Made by a program: the position numbers and the translations under genes | Notes under the pieces: generated by a model | The model's database searches: none | Told to the model about the DNA's origin: nothing | What the model saw: the letters and a program-made list of their open reading frames with translations, nothing else | Part shown: positions 59,959 through 64,000 of the stretch, piece after piece | Layout of the letters: every line of letters begins with the position of its first letter | How positions within the stretch are numbered: position 1 is the stretch's first letter | Assembly: GCA_026182355.1 (NCBI GenBank) | Contig: JAPFBL010000522.1 | Location: forward strand, 62,001 to 126,000 | Reading direction: 5' to 3' | Length of the DNA: 64,000 bases | Origin: Hermatobates lingyangjiaoensis | Taxonomy: Eukaryota; Arthropoda; Insecta; Hemiptera; Hermatobatidae

Positions 59959-59960
59959 TC
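59922..59960. repeat. (ATA)n microsatellite
   Basis: About 13 ATA units. Confidence 0.95.
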
Positions 59961-60839
59961 CTAAAAAATAAAATAGTCTCCACGTAACAAGTTTAATAGT
60001 CTACTCAACGCTACGTTTTGAAACACATTGTTTAGACTATTAAACTAAATTTAATCATTTTAATATAATTTAATATAGTTCAACAGTTTGAACCTCCTTA
60101 ATCTGGTATTTGTAATGTTACAGTTTCTAAACGTACCTATGCTGCGCTCTCAATCCGTGTAAGTGTACTATACATGTATTTCATTGTTCCATTTTCTATT
60201 TACTGTAGTTACTTCCTTTACTTTTAATTTTTTTTTTAATTTAATTATTTTCTTAAATCTTAAGTTTTACTCAAGATTTTTTTGCTTTCTTTTTCTTTGT
60301 CTTATTTTATATTTTCCTTACTTCTAAGTAAACTTCATTGTCACACAGGTATTGGTACAATACTGTAACTATTTCGTTATGTTTTATAATTCTGTTTCAC
60401 TTACTAGTCATGATTCATTCTAGATTATTTTCTTTACAGTCATATCAGGTTTATTTGCTTGTCTAGTCTATATATGAGCCGCTCAGTGCGTGCACAAATC
60501 GATTAATTCCATAAAACAAAAAGTTAAGAAATGCGATGAAATAATGTAAATTGTTTTTTTTTCAAATTCCCTTTATAATATAAATTCAAATATATATTAT
60601 AGAATACATATATAGCTTTCATCTAATGGTATATAAATTTAATAAGAAGAAATAGCCAAAAAATAATGCCAGTAATGTTATAAATTTCATGTGACTCGTA
60701 GAGTTAATCGATTTGGCAACTGAAAAAAGTAATAAAGTAAAATTAGGTATTTAAATTTTTAGTTTTTTATTACAGTAAAACTTAGTTATTATATATTTTT
60801 ATTACAAAATTTCCGTAAAAATGAGTGTTTACAGTGCTG
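59961..60839. other. AT-rich stretch, no gene seen
   Basis: No open frame or recognised repeat. CTCAACGCTACGTTTTGAAAC at 60002-60022 faintly recalls the motif families. Confidence 0.45.
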
Positions 60840-61260
60840 TTATAATATATTATTTGTGATTAATTTATCAGCAGTATAAATAATGTCTTCTTCATCAGAT
60901 GTATGTAAGGACTTGTCGTTTCGAATTGTTCTCAAGTTTTTAAAATAATTATGGTTAACAGGAGGAATGAATTTAAGCAGTACGATCATGTCTCTCCTTT
61001 TTTCCCTTGTCACAGTTCTGCCTTTAAGATAGAATAAAGGCTGAACTATATTTTTCATACTATGTGGCCTACCTGCTACAGATTTCCTTATGTTAATTTC
61101 GTTAAATTCTAAATCATCATTATAGACTTATTTGAATTATATGAGATGGTGTTTAGATTTTTCTAACTTTGTGCAGCATGTTTTAAGCCAATTTACTTGC
61201 AACCCTGTAACGGTTGCTCTTCTGCTAATGATTGAGTTTTCTAAAGGATTCGTTGAAAAT
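60840..61260 (-). pseudogene. decayed mobile-element coding remnant, minus strand
   Basis: On the minus strand one frame (61058-60840) reads MKNIVQPLFYLKGRTVTREK and MIVLLKFIPPVNHNYFKNLR, then an acidic stretch. Upstream, interrupted by stops, lie ESFRKLNH, SNRYRVASKLA and a CTKLEK segment. The composition and the 'P-L-F-Y ... T-x-E-K-x-x-D-M ... L-L-x-x-I-P-P-V-x-H' pattern recall an uncharacterised repetitive protein of animal transposons, which I cannot name securely. No start or splice evidence, so it is treated as a dead fragment. Confidence 0.4.
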
Positions 61261-61341
61261 AAATCTTCATGGGTCATTTGGATTAGGGTAAATTGTGCTT
61301 TCTTTTTTGCATGTTTTGATTATATTGTTCCAAACATATTT

Positions 61342-64000
61342 GTACCATTACAATCAGTTGATTGTACTATTACAATTTCGTGCCCAATTATGAGGATTAC
61401 TACTTCTTTCCCTCCCAATCAATGTGTTTGTTGGGATATTTGTACTATTACAATAAGTTGATTGTACTATTACAATTTTGTGCCCAATTATGAGGATTAC
61501 TACTTCTTTCCCTCCCAATCAATGTGTTTGTTGGGATATTTGTACTATTACAATAAGTTGATTGTACTATTACAATTTCGTGCCCAATTATGAGGATTAC
61601 TACTTCTTTCCCTCCCAATCAATGTGTTTGTTGGGATATTTGTACTATTACAATTTCGTGTCTAATTATCATGATTACGACTTCTTTTCCTCCCAATCAA
61701 TGTGTTTGTTGGGATATTTGTACTATTACAATTTCGTGTCTAATTATCATGATTACGACTTCTTTTCCTCCCAATCAATGTGTTTGTTGGGATATTTGTA
61801 CTATTACAATAAGTTGATTGTACTATTACAATTTCGTGTCCAATTATCATGATTACGTCTTCTTTTCCTCCCAATCAATGTGTTTGTTGGGATATTTGTA
61901 CTATTACAATAAGTTGATTGTACTATTATAATTTCGTGTCCAATTATCATGATTACGTCTTCTTTTCCTCCCAATCAATGTGTTTGTTGGGATATTTGTA
62001 CTATTACAATAAGTTGATTGTACTATTACAATTTCGTGCCCAATTATGAGGATTACTACTTCTTTCCCTCCCAATCAATGTGTTTGTTGGGATATTTGTA
62101 CTATTACAATTTCATGTCTAATTATCATGATTACGACTTCTTTTCCTCCCAATCAATGTGTTTGTTGGGATATTTGTACTATTACAATTTCGTGTCTAAT
62201 TATCATGATTACGACTTCTTTTCCTCCCAATCAATGTGTTTGTTGGGATATTTGTACTATTACAATAAGTTGATTGTACTATTATAATTTCGTGTCCAAT
62301 TATCATGATTACGTCTTCTTTTCCTCCCAATCAATGTGTTTGTTGGGATATTTGTACTATTACAATAAGTTGATTGTACTATTACAATTTCGTGCCCAAT
62401 TATGAGGATTACTACTTCTTTCCCTCCCAATCAATGTGTTTGTTGGGATATTTGTACTATTACAATAAGTTGATTGTACTATTACAATTTCGTGTCTAAT
62501 TATCATGATTACGACTTCTTTTCCTCCCAATCAATGTGTTTGTTGGGATATTTGTACTATTACAATAAGTTGATTGTACTATTACAATTTCGTGTCTAAT
62601 TATCATGATTACGACTTCTTTTCCTCCCAATCAATGTGTTTGTTGGGATATTTGTACTATTACAATAAGTTGATTGTACTATTACAATTTCGTTCCCAAT
62701 TATGAGGATTGCGACTTCTTTTCCTCCCAATCAATGTGTTTGTTGGGATATTTGTACTATTACAATAAGTTGATTGTACTATTACAATTTCGTGTCTAAT
62801 TATCATGATTACGACTTCTTTTCCTCCCAATCAATGTGTTTGTTGGGATATTTGTACTATTACAATAAGTTGATTGTACTATTACAATTTCGTTCCCAAT
62901 TATGAGGATTGCGACTTCTTTTCCTCCCAATCAATGTGTTTGTTGGGATATTTGTACTATTACAATAAGTTGATTGTACTATTACAATTTCGTGTCCAAC
63001 TATCATGATTACGACTTCTTTTCCTCCCAATCAATGTGTTTGTTGGGATATTTATACTATTACAATTTCTTGTCGAATTATCATGATTACGTCTTCTTTT
63101 CCTCCCAATCAATGTGTTTGTTGGGATATTTGTACTATTACAATAAGTTGATTGTACTATTACAATTTCGTGCCCAATTATGAGGATTGCGACTTCTTTT
63201 CCTCCCAATCAATGTGTTTGTTGGGATATTTGTACTATTACAATAAGTTGATTGTACTATTACAATTTCGTGCCCAATTATGAGGATTGCGACTTCTTTT
63301 CCTCCCAATCAATGTGTTTGTTGGGATATTTGTACTATTACAATAAGTTGATTGTACTATTACAATTTCGTGTCTAATTATCATGATTACGACTTCTTTT
63401 CCTCCCAATTAATGTGTTTGTTGGGATATTTATACTATTACAATTTCGTGTCGAATTATCATGATTACGTCTTCTTTTCCTCCCAATCAATGTGTTTGTT
63501 GGGATATTTGTACTATTACAATAAGTTGATTGTACTATTACAATTTCGTGCCCAATTATGAGGATTGCGACTTCTTTTCCTCCCAATCAATGTGTTTGTT
63601 GGGATATTTGTACTATTACAATAAGTTGATTGTACTATTACAATTTCGTGCCCAATTATGAGGATTGCGACTTCTTTTCCTCCCAATCAATGTGTTTGTT
63701 GGGATATTTGTACTATTACAATAAGTTGATTGTACTATTACAATTTCGTGCCCAATTATGAGGATTGCGACTTCTTTTCCTCCCAATCAATGTGTTTGTT
63801 GGGATATTTGTACTATTACAATAAGTTGATTGTACTATTACAATTTCGTGCCCAATTATGAGGATTGCGACTTCTTTTCCTCCCAATCAATGTGTTTGTT
63901 GGGATATTTGTACTATTACAATAAGTTGATTGTACTATTACAATTTCGATCCCAATTATGAGGATTGCGACTTCTTTTCCTCCCAATCAATGTGTTTGTT
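61342..64000. repeat. satellite array of 100-bp and 78-bp units, about 28 copies, open at window end
   Basis: The long unit (100 bp) contains TACTATTACAATAAGTTGAT, TGTACTATTACAATTTCGTG, CCAATTATGAGGATT and CTCCCAATCAATGTGTTTG. Short units (78 bp) lack the 22-bp AAGTTGATTGTACTATTACA(AT). Five sequence variants occur in non-random order, and two blocks are clear higher-order repeats: 456 bp between 61562 and 62018, and 378 bp between 62974 and 63352. Because 78 is divisible by three, runs of short units keep reading frames open. These frames are artefacts. Confidence 0.97.

Noticed and set aside
61132..61461. 109-codon plus-strand frame before the satellite
   Set aside because: Its last third is satellite translation. 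The first part overlaps a minus-strand remnant with better protein-like character.
61562..63586. Several frames of 69-96 codons with repeated YYYNFVSNYHDY-type peptides
   Set aside because: They arise from the 78-bp satellite units, whose length is a multiple of three. They end wherever a 100-bp unit shifts the frame.

Overview
This is animal nuclear DNA: very AT-rich, gene-poor, with spliced exons and a dense load of decayed mobile elements. Nothing fixes the species. The low GC, long introns, many (TA)n tracts and tRNA- and 5S-headed SINEs fit a large invertebrate genome. A cephalopod or other lophotrochozoan is my guess only.

The one confidently recognised gene is on the plus strand. Six exons between 1700 and 9656 encode the catalytic domain of a cytosolic carboxypeptidase of the CCP5/AGBL5 type (peptidase family M14), the enzyme that removes branch-point glutamates from polyglutamylated tubulin. 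All splice phases agree. The 5' exons lie before the window. A phase-compatible lysine-rich terminal exon with stop codon and AATAAA signal sits at 31695-31892, which would make the last intron about 22 kb. Two further phase-compatible candidate exons (20453-20516 and 21015-21125) and one symmetric candidate exon (38740-38997) could not be identified.

The rest is mostly mobile DNA. There are hAT-type elements at 123-541, 22318-22725, 39776-40198, 42832-43392 and possibly 32376-32762, two of them with perfect 8-bp target duplications. There is a mariner-like element with long inverted repeats (19437-19980), and two copies of a TIR element with a GGTGCC-type end (984-1602 and 34761-35391). Five tRNA-headed SINE copies or heads are present, and one 5S-rRNA-headed SINE that seems to share the tail of a tRNA-headed one. 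A Helentron-like family has an asymmetric terminal inverted repeat and a 3' hairpin (28634, 50184-53275, 56285-58326 and older scraps). A truncated Penelope-like element with a readable GIY-YIG endonuclease lies at 47469-48200.

The most striking pattern is a set of large palindromes, with arms up to about 230 bp, usually beside (TA)n tracts. Their arms carry variants of one structural motif: CTGANGA, a short hairpin, then GAAAC. The Penelope-like copy carries the same motif 165 nt after its stop codon, so these palindromes may be head-to-head copies of Penelope-like 3' ends. The core resembles that of a hammerhead ribozyme, but most copies depart from it by one base.

The window ends in a satellite array (61342 to the edge) of 100-bp and 78-bp units with local higher-order repeats. 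The AT-rich stretches in between show no supportable gene.
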